DNA from: Rubrivirga litoralis
GTDB taxonomy: Bacteria; Bacteroidota; Rhodothermia; Rhodothermales; Rubricoccaceae
NCBI RefSeq assembly: GCF_031846415.1
Contig: NZ_JAVRHT010000005.1
Span: 1 to 64,000, forward strand
DNA length: 64,000 bases
Reading direction: 5' to 3'
In this document: in pieces, positions 55,483 through 63,945 of the stretch
Layout: each line of letters starts with the position of its first letter
Position numbering within the stretch: position 1 is the first letter of the stretch
The notes under the pieces: generated by a model
Seen by the model: only the letters and a program-made list of their open reading frames with translations
Databases searched by the model: none
Told to the model about the DNA's origin: nothing
Position numbers and translations under genes: made by a program

Positions 55483-58076
55483 GACGGGCGGGGTGAGGCG
55501 TCGGCCAGGGCGGCCGGGCGGGGCGGAGCGGCCAATCGGGATGGGCCGTCCGGCCGGGGCGGGGCGGGGCGGTCACCAGCCGGGGCGGGGCGGGCGGCGA
55601 ACGAGGGCTGGAGGAGCGCGAGCCCGACGACGGCCAGCGACGAAATCGGCATGGCGGCCGCAGCCACGAGCGGCGTCACGAGCCCGGCGACGGCCGCCGC
55701 CGCCCCGACCGCGTTGTAGCCCAGCGAGAGCGCGAGCAGGCGGCGGACGGTCCGCATGGCCTGCTCCGCCCCGCCCAGCGCGTCGACGAGCGGGGCCACG
55801 CCGCGGCGCGTGAGGAACAGGTCGGCGGCCACGAGCGCGGCCGTCGTGCCCCCGCCCACGGCCGCGCCGACGTCGGCCTGGCGGAGCGCGGCGGCGTCGT
55901 TGACGCCGTCGCCCACCATGAGGACCACGCCGCCCGCGTCCTGGAGCGCGGCGACGGCCTCGCGCTTGGCCTCGGGCGAGACGCCGCCCCGCGCGCTCTC
56001 GACGCCCAGCCGGCCGGCCACGGCGGCGACCGTCCGCGCGTCGTCGCCGGACAGGATGTGGACGGCCTTGCCCTCGGCCTGGAGCCCGGCCACGAGGTCG
56101 GCGGCCTCGGCCCGGAGCCGGTCGCCCACGGCGAGCACGGCGGCCGGCGCGCCGTCGACGGCCACGGCGACCGGCGTGTGGCCGGCCTCGGCCCACGCCG
56201 CGAGCGCCCTGCGCCACCGCGCCGGGAGCGGAGCGGAGAGCGCCTCGACCCAGTCGGGCCGCCCGACGGCGACGGCCGCCCCGCCCACGCGGCCGCGCAC
56301 GCCCTGACCGGCCACGGCTTCAATGTCGGTCACGGGCTCCGGCCCCACGCCGCGCGCCCGCACGATCGCCTCGGCGACCGGGTGCGTCGCGTGCGCGTCG
56401 AGCGCCGCCGCGAGGTCGAGCGCCGCCCCGCTCCCCTCCCACTCGGCCAGCTCCATGCGCCCCTCGGTGAGCGTGCCCGTCTTGTCGAGGACGACCGTGT
56501 CGACCTCGGTCAGCCGCTGCACGGCGGCGTCGGACTTGACGAAGATGCCGGCGCGGGCGGCGCGGCCCGACGCCACGGCGAGCGCGAGCGGCGTCGCCAT
56601 GCCGAGCGCGCACGGGCACGTCACGACGAGGAGCGCGACGAGGTGCGCCGGCATCTGCGCCGGGTCCAGCCACAGCCACAGGCCGGCCGTGAGCACCGCC
56701 AGCCCCAGGACCGTCAGCACGAAAAAGCCCCCGATCCGGTCGGCCCACAGCACGACCGGCGCGCGCCGCACCTCGCCCCGCTCGACCCACGCCAGGAGCC
56801 GCCCCACGCGCGTCGCCTCGCCGACGGCCGTCGCGCGCACGCGGAGCGGGGCGGTCAGGTTCGTCGTGCCGGCCTCGACCGGCGCGCCCTCGTCCACCGG
56901 CTCCGGCCGGGCCTCGCCCGTCAGCGCCGCCCGGTCGAGCCGGCTCGCGCCCGTCGTGACGACGCCGTCGACTGGGACGACCTCGCCGGCCGGGACCTCG
57001 ACCGTGTCGCCCGGGCGCACGTCGTCCAGGTCTACGACGGCCACCGCCCCGCCCGGCCCGACGCGGCGGGCCACGCGCGGGACGAGGGCCAGGAGCCGGT
57101 CGGACGCCTCGCCGGCCAGGCGCCGGCTGCGGAGCTGGAGCCACCGCGCCGTCAGGAGCGCGGCGATGAGGACGGCGACCGAGTCGAACCAGACCTCGCC
57201 CCGCCCCGTGACCGTCGCCCACGCGCTGTGCCCGGCGCCGACGGCGATCCCGAGCGCGATCGGCGTGTCGAGGTGGAGGTGGCGGAGCGACCGCGCCCGC
57301 CACGCGGCCCGCGCCGACGCCCACGCGCGGCGGAAAAACGGCGCGGCGCCGTAGCCCACCGCGGGGACCATCAGCGCGAGGCTGAACCACCGCGCGGCCG
57401 TCGCCAGCCCGCCCCGCTCGGCGCCCAGCCCGCTGTAGAGCGCGAACGCGACGAGCATGATGTTGCCGGCCAGCGCCCACGCCACGCCCATACGCACGAG
57501 CAGCGACCGCTCGGCCGCGCTCGCCTCCCCGGCCTCGGGCCGCGACGGGCGCACGGCGTAGCCGAACCGGGCCAGCCACCGCGCCACGTCGCCCAGGCGC
57601 ACGCGGTCCGGGTCGAACGTGAGCGAGAGCCGCGCGCGCGGGAGGTCCAGCCGCGCCGCCGAGACGCCGTCGACCTCGTACGGGAGCCGCTCGACGAGCC
57701 ACACGCACGCCGCGCAGTGGACGCCGTCGACGAACAGGTCGACCGCCCGGCCGCCCTCGGCGGGCCGCGTCGAGCCGTCGAGGAACTCGGGCCGGTCGAG
57801 CTCGGCGAGCGCGAGGGCCTCGGGCGCCTGCGGCCGCCCCGCCGGCCGCGCCGACGGCGCCACGGTGCGGAGCCGGTCGTACGTCTCGCCCAGGCCCGAC
57901 GCCGCGAGCACGTCGCGGACCGTGGCGCACCCGGTGCAGCAGCACGCCTCGCCCGCGGCCGTCCGGGCGGGGCGGCGCCCGACGGGCAGCCCGCAGTGCG
58001 CGCACGGCGCCTCGGGCGACACGGCGCCCTCGGGCGGGGCGGCCGGAACCGACGGGGGCGGGGCGGGCACGGTCAC
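55479..58076 (-). CDS. ccoI: CcoI/FixI-type copper P1B ATPase
   Basis: An 865-residue copper-exporting P-type ATPase. The N-terminal Cys cluster CAHC (25-28) with CCCTGC (45-50), typical of the FixI group, is followed by a heavy-metal-associated domain with CAAC (121-124). Eight helices follow, with CPC at 487-489, the phosphorylation site DKTGT (Asp531) and the hinge GDGVNDAAALR. It supplies copper to the CuB site of the oxidase. The GTG start overlaps the stop of the preceding 58-aa gene (GTGA, 4 bases), which fixes the start. The ccoS start overlaps its end by 4 bases. Confidence 0.95.
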   Translation of the reverse strand: MTVPAPPPSVPAAPPEGAVSPEAPCAHCGLPVGRRPARTAAGEACCCTGCATVRDVLAASGLGETYDRLRTVAPSARPAGRPQAPEALALAELDRPEFLDGSTRPAEGGRAVDLFVDGVHCAACVWLVERLPYEVDGVSAARLDLPRARLSLTFDPDRVRLGDVARWLARFGYAVRPSRPEAGEASAAERSLLVRMGVAWALAGNIMLVAFALYSGLGAERGGLATAARWFSLALMVPAVGYGAAPFFRRAWASARAAWRARSLRHLHLDTPIALGIAVGAGHSAWATVTGRGEVWFDSVAVLIAALLTARWLQLRSRRLAGEASDRLLALVPRVARRVGPGGAVAVVDLDDVRPGDTVEVPAGEVVPVDGVVTTGASRLDRAALTGEARPEPVDEGAPVEAGTTNLTAPLRVRATAVGEATRVGRLLAWVERGEVRRAPVVLWADRIGGFFVLTVLGLAVLTAGLWLWLDPAQMPAHLVALLVVTCPCALGMATPLALAVASGRAARAGIFVKSDAAVQRLTEVDTVVLDKTGTLTEGRMELAEWEGSGAALDLAAALDAHATHPVAEAIVRARGVGPEPVTDIEAVAGQGVRGRVGGAAVAVGRPDWVEALSAPLPARWRRALAAWAEAGHTPVAVAVDGAPAAVLAVGDRLRAEAADLVAGLQAEGKAVHILSGDDARTVAAVAGRLGVESARGGVSPEAKREAVAALQDAGGVVLMVGDGVNDAAALRQADVGAAVGGGTTAALVAADLFLTRRGVAPLVDALGGAEQAMRTVRRLLALSLGYNAVGAAAAVAGLVTPLVAAAAMPISSLAVVGLALLQPSFAARPAPAGDRPAPPRPDGPSRLAAPPRPAALADASPRPS

Positions 58077-58249
58077 CGGGGCGGGGCGGTCGCGGCAGGA
58101 GGTTCGGCCAGTCGCACGCCGCCGTCGGACCGCGCGGCGACGAAGGTCGCGGCGGCCATCGTGATGCTGATGGCGAGCAGGAACACGATAAAGGCGGGCC
58201 ACGCGATGTGCGAGGGCACGAGCGGCGGCCGGCGGTCGGGGTCAGTCAT
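58073..58249 (-). CDS. 58-aa single-helix protein between ccoG and ccoI
   Basis: A 58-residue protein: MTDPDRRPPLVPSHIAW, then a helix (PAFIVFLLAISITMAAATFVAA, about 18-39), then a short extracytoplasmic Pro/Ala tail. It is too short for CcoH/FixH (about 150 residues) but sits in the position of ccoH. The ATG follows CGCCCCGCC directly. The stop overlaps the ccoI GTG by four bases, giving strong support that it is real. Function unknown; possibly a stripped-down CcoH. Confidence 0.7.
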   Translation of the reverse strand: MTDPDRRPPLVPSHIAWPAFIVFLLAISITMAAATFVAARSDGGVRLAEPPAATAPPR

Positions 58250-58312
58250 GGCGGGGCGGGCGGGGCGGTCCGTCAGGGGTCCGGGGCGAGAGGGTCGGTC
58301 TGCACGTTCGTG

Positions 58313-58525
58313 CTACGGATCCACCGGCTCGCTGACCGACCGGCTCACGGATTCGACGGCGGCGGGCGGGTCGGGCGGGGTGATCGTGTCGGCGTCCTCG
58401 TCGCGGACGAACCGCGCGAGCAGCCCGCACGCGAGCAGGACCACGAGGACGGCCAGGCACCCGACGGCCAGGTTCCGCGGCCGCGCCGCGCCGTGCGTGC
58501 GGACGTGTTGGTTCTCGGGCTTCAT
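58313..58525 (-). CDS. 70-aa single-helix protein after ccoG
   Basis: A 70-residue protein starting MKPENQHVRTHGAARPRNL, with one helix (AVGCLAVLVVLLACGLLA, about 20-37) and an acidic/Pro tail (RDEDADTITPPDPPAAVE). The ATG overlaps the ccoG stop (ATGA, 4 bases), so it is co-translated. Positive residues before the helix and an acidic tail after it suggest the C-terminus faces the periplasm. With the 58-aa protein it fills the place normally held by ccoH. Not recognised as a known family. Confidence 0.7.
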   Translation of the reverse strand: MKPENQHVRTHGAARPRNLAVGCLAVLVVLLACGLLARFVRDEDADTITPPDPPAAVESVSRSVSEPVDP

Positions 58526-59967
58526 CGGCTGGGGCCGAGCAGCGTGAACGGGACGACCTCGACGGTCCCGTCGTCGAACGTCACGCGGACGACGGCGGCG
58601 ACCTCGGCGGCGCCCTCGAACGCCGCGCGCGGGACGACGACGAAGCCCTCGGCGCGGACCTGCTGCTGGGGCTCGACCGGGACCGGCTGCGCCGCGCCCA
58701 GCCGGACCGCCCCGCCCTCGGGCGTCAGGAGGTCGACGCGGAACGCCGACGCCGTCGCCGTCTGGTTGCGGACGCGGACGCGGATCTGGTTGCCGACCGT
58801 GCCGTCGGCCAGCTCGATAAACGGCTGCCCCACGCCCCGCCCGACGCCCACGTCGTAGGCGCGGCGCGTGGTGAGGGCGACCGTAAAGACCGTCGCCACG
58901 GCGACGAGCAGGAGCCCGTAGGCCGCCGTGCGCGCGCGGAACACGCGCGTCGGCTTGCCCTCGATGGCGTTTTCGGACGTGTACCGGATGAGCCCGCGCG
59001 GGAGGTCGACGGCGTCCATGATCGAGTCGCACGCGTCGATGCACTGCGTGCACGCGATGCACTCCATCTGGAGCCCCTCGCGGATGTCGATGCCCGTCGG
59101 GCACGTCCGCACGCAGGACCCGCAGTCGATGCAGTCGCCCAGCGGCGGCTTCTCGCCCGCCTTCTCCTGCGCGATGGCCTTTTTGCCGCGCTTGGCGCGG
59201 GGCTCGCCCCGGCTCGGGTCGTACGAGACGATCATCGAGTCGGGGTCGAGCAGGATCGACTGGAACCGGCCGTAGGGGCACGTGATCGTGCACATCTGCT
59301 CGCGGAAGTACCCGAAGTCGAAGAGCACGAGCCCGGTCGTGGCCGCGGCGAGCACGAAGTAGCCCCAGTGCTCGGTCGGCGGGCCGGTCATCCAGGTGAC
59401 GAGCCGGTCCCAACCCACGAAGTAGGCCGTGAAAGTGTGGGCCAGGAGCGCCGAGGCGGCGACGTAGACGGCCCACTTGCCCGCCTTCCGCCACGCCTTG
59501 TCCAACGTCCACGGACCGGCGTCGCGTCGCGCGCGGACGTGCTCGGCGCCCTCGAAAAAGCGCTCGACGGGCCGGTAGAAAAACTCGAGGTAGACGGTCT
59601 GCGGGCAGGCCCACCCGCACCACACGCGGCCCAGGAGGGCCGTGACGAGCGCGACCGACACCAGGATCGCGATCCCCACGAGGAGCAGGAGGAAGGTGTC
59701 GGTCGGGTAGAACGTGAACCCGAAGAACGTGAACTCGCGCGCGGCCACGTCGAGGAGCACGGCCGGCTTGCCCGCGATCCGAACGATCGGGAGCGAGACG
59801 AAAAACACGATGAGCGCCCACCCGACGACGAGCCGCCGCTGCCAGAACCGGCCCCTCGACGGGACCGGGTAGAGCCAGCGCCGCGAGCCGTCGTTGCGGA
59901 GCGTGGAGAGGACCTCCTCCGGGCTGTCGAGGATGCCGACGTCGGCGGTGGGGATGAACGAGGACAC
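58522..59967 (-). CDS. ccoG: cbb3 oxidase accessory protein CcoG
   Basis: A 481-residue membrane iron-sulphur protein. Helices run from about 48-70 on, with WCGWACPQTVYLEFFYRP (family signature), then REQMCTITCPYGRFQS. Two ferredoxin clusters, CIDCGSCVRTCP and CIACTQCIDACD, sit in the middle, and a C-terminal IG-like region follows the last helix. CcoG reduces Cu(II) for oxidase assembly. The GTG start at 59967 is preceded by CACCGCCC; ATG starts further upstream would extend through the intergenic element. The stop overlaps the 70-aa gene. Confidence 0.94.
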   Translation of the reverse strand: MSSFIPTADVGILDSPEEVLSTLRNDGSRRWLYPVPSRGRFWQRRLVVGWALIVFFVSLPIVRIAGKPAVLLDVAAREFTFFGFTFYPTDTFLLLLVGIAILVSVALVTALLGRVWCGWACPQTVYLEFFYRPVERFFEGAEHVRARRDAGPWTLDKAWRKAGKWAVYVAASALLAHTFTAYFVGWDRLVTWMTGPPTEHWGYFVLAAATTGLVLFDFGYFREQMCTITCPYGRFQSILLDPDSMIVSYDPSRGEPRAKRGKKAIAQEKAGEKPPLGDCIDCGSCVRTCPTGIDIREGLQMECIACTQCIDACDSIMDAVDLPRGLIRYTSENAIEGKPTRVFRARTAAYGLLLVAVATVFTVALTTRRAYDVGVGRGVGQPFIELADGTVGNQIRVRVRNQTATASAFRVDLLTPEGGAVRLGAAQPVPVEPQQQVRAEGFVVVPRAAFEGAAEVAAVVRVTFDDGTVEVVPFTLLGPSR

Positions 59968-60060
59968 GGGCGGTGGAAAGGGGACCCCAAAGGTCTCTCC
60001 CGCCCCGCCCCGCGGGCGCCGGTGGACCGAGCGGGGCGGGGTGGGCAGGACGCGGGCGGC

Positions 60061-60082
60061 CGTGTGGGGCGCGCCCCTACGC
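60061..60082. promoter_or_regulatory. shared cco upstream element, ccoG copy
   Basis: A 22-bp word, CGTGTGGGG then three variable bases then GCCCCTACGC, lies 94 bp upstream of the ccoG start. The same word (19 of 22 bases) lies 97 bp upstream of ccoN at 63790-63811, and was not seen elsewhere in the window. Its centre is near-palindromic. It may be a regulator site for both cco units, or a repetitive palindrome. Confidence 0.5.
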
Positions 60083-60221
60083 GCCGCCGGCCGGCCCGCC
60101 CGGGAGGAGGCGCGGGGGCGGGGCGGTTCGGAGGCAGCACCGGGCACGCCGCCCCGAAGGCCCGCCCGTGGCACTCCTAATGCTGCATCGCGGCGTCTCT
60201 GACGGGTGGCGGCCCGCATTC

Positions 60222-60272
60222 CGTATCGCGTGTTGCATGTCCCGGTCATCAGGACACGCAACACGCGATACG
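60222..60272. repeat. 7-bp-periodic GTRTYSC hairpin element
   Basis: The arms 60222-60242 and 60252-60272 are complementary over 21 bases with one mismatch and a 9-nt loop. Read in 7-bp register, the left arm is GTATCGC, GTGTTGC, ATGTCCC, and the right arm reads back the same words. It lies in the 346-bp gap between ccoP and ccoG, with the shared upstream element; the gap otherwise holds GC boxes. Confidence 0.85.
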
Positions 60273-60313
60273 CGGCACCCGAGCGAAGCCGTCAACAATC
60301 GCGCGGCGCTCCA

Positions 60314-61033
60314 CTAGAGGGTCGCCGTCGCCGGCTCGCCCTCCGGCGCCTTCGCGCCGGGCGGGTCGGTGCCCTGGAGCGCGTACACGTAGGCCAGCAC
60401 CTGCGCGCGGGCCTCCTCGTCGAGCTGGTCCTTCATGGGCGGCATCCCCTGGGCCGGGAAGCCCTCGGCGATCGACGTCCAGATCTGCTCGACGTCGGCC
60501 CCGTGGATCCAGTAGTCGTCGGTGAGGTTGGGGCCGATGACGCCCTGGCCGGCGTCGCCGTGGCACGCGGCGCAGATGGCGGCAAAGTCGGCGGCGCCGG
60601 CCTCGGCCATCTGGGCGTCGGCGGCGTACTCGCGGAGCGCGCCCGCGTCGGTCTTGAACGAGGGGCCGGTCGCGGCGTAGACCGCGCGGACCTCCTCGAG
60701 GCGCGCCCCGGCCTGGGCGTAGTCGTCGCCGTAGTCGTTGATCCAGTCGAACACGTGGACGCCCAGCATGTAGATCGGCGCGAACACGATGCCGGCCCAG
60801 AACAGCGCGACCCACCACCCGGGCATTGGGTTGTCGTACTCGCGGATGCCGTCGTAGGTGTGGCCCTGGATCACGCGGTCGACGGCGTCCTCGCCGATGA
60901 CGCCCTCGGGGAGCTCGGGGGCGCCCGGCTTGCGGAGCGGGGAGTCGGGGTCGGGCGCGGTCTCGGACAGCGCGTTGTCTCCGACGGCCCCCTCGGGGAC
61001 GGCGTCGGACGGGGGCGGGGTGGGCTCAGGCAT
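60314..61033 (-). CDS. ccoP: cbb3 oxidase subunit CcoP, single haem c
   Basis: A 239-residue membrane-anchored cytochrome c. The CcoP N-terminal domain (HTYDGIREYDNPMPGWWVALFWAGIVFAPIYML, about 58-90) includes the anchoring helix. One haem site, CAACH (154-158), is followed by methionine ligand candidate QGMPPM near 195. Canonical CcoP carries two CxxCH sites; only one exists here. It is the last subunit gene of ccoNOQP, and the start overlaps the ccoQ stop by 8 bases. It transfers electrons into the oxidase. Confidence 0.93.
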   Translation of the reverse strand: MPEPTPPPSDAVPEGAVGDNALSETAPDPDSPLRKPGAPELPEGVIGEDAVDRVIQGHTYDGIREYDNPMPGWWVALFWAGIVFAPIYMLGVHVFDWINDYGDDYAQAGARLEEVRAVYAATGPSFKTDAGALREYAADAQMAEAGAADFAAICAACHGDAGQGVIGPNLTDDYWIHGADVEQIWTSIAEGFPAQGMPPMKDQLDEEARAQVLAYVYALQGTDPPGAKAPEGEPATATL

Positions 61034-61241
61034 GGTCGGTCTCCTCGGCGGTGCCGTTGCGCGGGGGCTCGGGGTAGAACTCGGCGGCGTCGTCGAGCGG
61101 CTGGCGCTTGATCTCCTCGCGCGTCCGCTTCGAGAGCGTGAACGCGTACACGACGACGAGCAGGAAGGCCACGACGAAGGCCACGACGGCGACCTCGGCG
61201 AGGGCGCCGGTCTGCAAGGCGCGGACGGTCTCTTTCCACAT
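61026..61241 (-). CDS. ccoQ: cbb3 oxidase subunit CcoQ-like
   Basis: A 71-residue single-helix protein (AEVAVVAFVVAFLLVVVYAFTLSKRTREEIKRQPLDDAAEFYPE; helix about 15-36). The FTLSKRTREEI end of the helix and the acidic tail fit CcoQ, which stabilises the oxidase. It starts 7 bp after the ccoO stop and overlaps ccoP by 8 bases. The assignment rests on position and form more than on sequence. Confidence 0.8.
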   Translation of the reverse strand: MWKETVRALQTGALAEVAVVAFVVAFLLVVVYAFTLSKRTREEIKRQPLDDAAEFYPEPPRNGTAEETDHA

Positions 61242-61248
61242 GGCGCGG

Positions 61249-62070
61249 CTAGGGGGCGGGGTCGGGGATGGGGTCGGGGTCCTCGAGCACGGGCGGCCGG
61301 CGCTCGGGCGGCAGCACGGTCTGCTCGATCTCGCGGACCTCGTGGGCCTCGAGCTCCGTCTCGCCCCGGTCGAGGTCGGGGTCGAGCGCGCGGGCGCGGT
61401 CGACGCCCAGGCGCTGGAGGTAGGCCACGACCGCCATGATCTCGCGGTCCGACAGCCCCTCCGGCCCGCCCTGGCTCTCGACCTCGGCCGCGATGGCCTC
61501 GGCCTGGGCGTGGGCGAGGGCCGCGGCGTTCTCGATCTCGGCGTCGGTGTAGGGCACGCCCAGCCGCCGGAGCCCGCGCATGTTGCCCGCGACGTCGTCG
61601 AGGTCGAGCCGCTTCGTGAGCATGTGCGGGTAGGGCGGCATGATCGAGCGCGGGCTCGTGTTCCGCGGGTTGTCCATGTGCCGGACGTGCCACAGGTGGG
61701 GGTACTTGCCGCCGACGCGGGCGAGGTCGGGGCCGGTCCGCTTCGAGCCCCACAGGTGCGGCGTCTCGTAGGCGCCCTCCTCGGGGACCGAGTACGGCCC
61801 GTAGCGGATGACCTCGTCCTGGAACGGCCGGATTTGCTGGCTGTGGCAGTTGTTGCAGCCCTCGGCGATGTAGACGTCGCGGCCGACCAGCTCGAGCGGC
61901 GTGTACGGCTCGAGCGTGGCGAGCGGCTCGACCGCCCCGCCCACGAGGAACAGCGGGGCAAACTCGACGACGGTCCCCACGAGGATGGCGACGGTCGTGA
62001 GCACGGTAAAGACGAGGGGCCACCCTTCGAGGCGGCGGTGGGCGCCGTTGGCCCGGAAAAAGCGTTTCAT
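61249..62070 (-). CDS. ccoO: cbb3 oxidase subunit CcoO
   Basis: A 273-residue membrane-anchored monohaem cytochrome c. An N-terminal helix (about 18-36) precedes the haem site CNNCH (72-76) in AEGCNNCHSQQIRPF, a CcoO hallmark. The methionine ligand lies in RSIMPPYPHM. A C-terminal, Glu/Pro-rich tail follows. Starts at ATG 62070, 72 bp after the ccoN stop, and is followed 7 bp later by ccoQ. It is separate from ccoN rather than fused to it, as in many other Bacteroidota. Confidence 0.96.
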   Translation of the reverse strand: MKRFFRANGAHRRLEGWPLVFTVLTTVAILVGTVVEFAPLFLVGGAVEPLATLEPYTPLELVGRDVYIAEGCNNCHSQQIRPFQDEVIRYGPYSVPEEGAYETPHLWGSKRTGPDLARVGGKYPHLWHVRHMDNPRNTSPRSIMPPYPHMLTKRLDLDDVAGNMRGLRRLGVPYTDAEIENAAALAHAQAEAIAAEVESQGGPEGLSDREIMAVVAYLQRLGVDRARALDPDLDRGETELEAHEVREIEQTVLPPERRPPVLEDPDPIPDPAP

Positions 62071-62110
62071 GTCGGAGGGGGCGGGGCGGGGCGGCGGGCC
62101 ACAGGCTCCA

Positions 62111-62130
62111 CCCCGCCCACGAGGGCGGGG
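62111..62130. terminator. GC-box stem-loop between ccoN and ccoO
   Basis: CCCCGCCC (62111-62118) and GGGCGGGG (62123-62130) form a perfect 8-bp stem with a 4-nt loop in the 72-bp ccoN-ccoO gap. Since the genes are surely expressed together, it may act in mRNA processing or partial attenuation rather than full termination. Confidence 0.45.
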
Positions 62131-62142
62131 CGGGCGGGTGGG

Positions 62143-63693
62143 CTAGGCGAGGGCGGGCGTGCCGCCGGCCTGCCCGTCGCCGCCGGCGCCCACGCGGCGC
62201 GGGACGGCCACGGCCGGGTCGGGCAGCTGGTCCGGCGCCCGCCGCGTGGTCATGAACAGGTTGAACAGCATGAGCACCACCCCGCCCAGGTACATCAGCC
62301 CACCGATAAGGCGCACCCAGTACATCGGGATCACCTGGACCACGGACTCGACGAAGTCGGGGTAGAGCAGGCGGCCGGCGTCGTCGTAGGCCCGCCACAT
62401 GAGGCCCTGCGTGATCCCCGACGTGTACATGGCCAGGATGTAGAGGAGGATGCCGACGGTCCCGATCCAGAAGTGCCAGTTGGCCAGCTTCTGGCTCCAC
62501 AGCGGCGTCCGCCACAGGCGCGGGACGAGCCAGTAGATCATCCCGAAGGTCATGAACCCGTTCCACCCGAGGGCGCCCGAGTGGACGTGCGCGATGTTCC
62601 AGTCGGTGTAGTGGCTGAGCGCGTTGACCGTCTTCACGCTCAGCGCCGGCCCCTCGAACGTGGCCATGCCGTAGAACGTGATCCCGACCACGAACATCTT
62701 GAGCACGACCGAGTCGCGGAGCTTGTACCACGCGCCGCGGAGCGTGAACAGGCCGTTGATCATGCCGCCCCACGACGGCATCCACAGCATGACGCTAAAG
62801 ACCATCCCCAGCGTCGCCGCCCACTCGGGCACCGACGTGTACTGGAGGTGGTGCGGGCCGGCCCAGATGTAGATGAACACGAGCGACCAGAAGTGGACGA
62901 TCGAGAGCCGGTACGAGAACACGGGCCGCTCCGCTGCCTTCGGCAGGAAGTAGTACATGAGCCCCAGGAAGGGCGTCGTGAGGAAGAAGGCGACCGCGTT
63001 GTGGCCGTACCACCACTGCACGAGCGCGTCCTGGATCCCCATGTAGATGGGGTAGCTCTTGAACATCCCCACGGGGAGCGCCAGCGAGTTCCCGATGTGG
63101 AGCACGGCGATCGTCACGATCGTCGCGATGTAGAACCACAGCGCGACGTACATGTGCTTTACGCGCCGCCGCCAGAGCGTCCCGAAAAAGTTGACGGCGA
63201 ACACGACCCAGATCACGGTGATCGCGATGTCGATGGGCCACTCGAGCTCGGCGTACTCCTTCGAGGTGTTGAACCCCATCGGCAGCGTGATGGCCGCCGA
63301 CACGATGATGGCCTGCCACCCCCAGAAGTGGATGCGGCTCATGGCGTCCGAGAACATCCGCGCCTTGCACAGCCGCTGCGTGCTGTAGTAGATGGCCGCG
63401 AAGATCGAGTTGCCGGCGAAGGCGAAGATGACCGCGTTCGTGTGCAGCGGCCGCAACCGCCCGAACGAGAGGTACTCGCCCAGGTTGGCCTCGGGGAACG
63501 GGAGCTGGAGCGCGATGAGCGCGCCGACGAGCATCCCGACGAGCCCCCAGATGGACGTCGCGATGACGAACCACCGGACGATCTGGTCGTCGTAGGTGAA
63601 CACCTCGAACCGGGCCGAACGGTCGGCTTCGGCGGTCGAGGGGGCCGCCGGCGCGGCGGAGGACGCGGGTCCCGCGGGCGGGATCTGAGACAT
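62143..63693 (-). CDS. ccoN: cbb3 oxidase catalytic subunit CcoN
   Basis: The haem-copper oxidase subunit I of the cbb3 class, 516 residues, with twelve helices. Ligand segments: HTNAVIFAFAGNSIFAAIYYS (low-spin haem histidine), WWYGHNAVAFFLTTPF (CuB His), IWAGPHHLQYTSVPEW (two CuB histidines) and HVHSGALGWNGF (haem ligands). The N-terminal 25 residues are Ala/Pro-rich. It reduces oxygen with high affinity and pumps protons. ATG at 63693; first gene of ccoNOQP. An element shared with ccoG lies 97 bp upstream, and a stress-protein gene follows further upstream. Confidence 0.98.
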   Translation of the reverse strand: MSQIPPAGPASSAAPAAPSTAEADRSARFEVFTYDDQIVRWFVIATSIWGLVGMLVGALIALQLPFPEANLGEYLSFGRLRPLHTNAVIFAFAGNSIFAAIYYSTQRLCKARMFSDAMSRIHFWGWQAIIVSAAITLPMGFNTSKEYAELEWPIDIAITVIWVVFAVNFFGTLWRRRVKHMYVALWFYIATIVTIAVLHIGNSLALPVGMFKSYPIYMGIQDALVQWWYGHNAVAFFLTTPFLGLMYYFLPKAAERPVFSYRLSIVHFWSLVFIYIWAGPHHLQYTSVPEWAATLGMVFSVMLWMPSWGGMINGLFTLRGAWYKLRDSVVLKMFVVGITFYGMATFEGPALSVKTVNALSHYTDWNIAHVHSGALGWNGFMTFGMIYWLVPRLWRTPLWSQKLANWHFWIGTVGILLYILAMYTSGITQGLMWRAYDDAGRLLYPDFVESVVQVIPMYWVRLIGGLMYLGGVVLMLFNLFMTTRRAPDQLPDPAVAVPRRVGAGGDGQAGGTPALA

Positions 63694-63789
63694 CGGGGGC
63701 GGGGACGGGTGACGGCCCAAGGTGACCGCGGGCGGGGTGGCGGGGCGGCGGCGGCTCCCGTCCCCGCTCGCCGTCCACGCCCGGCGCGT

Positions 63790-63811
63790 CGTGTGGGGGC
63801 GGCCCCTACGC
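63790..63811. promoter_or_regulatory. shared cco upstream element, ccoN copy
   Basis: Matches 19 of 22 bases of the word at 60061-60082 and lies 97 bp upstream of the ccoN start, against 94 bp for the ccoG copy. The near-equal distance to two operon starts suggests a control site. No FNR/FixK-type TTGAT-N4-ATCAA box was seen in either gap. Confidence 0.5.
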
Positions 63812-63945
63812 CGACCGCCCCGCCCGGGCGCGCGAGCGTTGGGCGGGGCGGCGGGAGGCGGGGCGGGGCTTGGGCGCTCACCCGCTGAGGGCACTTCCTC
63901 TTCTCCTCTCTTCCTCCCCAACCGGGCGGGGCGGCCAAAGCCGGG

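Noticed and set aside
63694..63945. FNR/FixK box ahead of ccoN
   Set aside because: No TTGAT-N4-ATCAA or close variant was found in the gap; only GC boxes and the element at 63790-63811 were seen.
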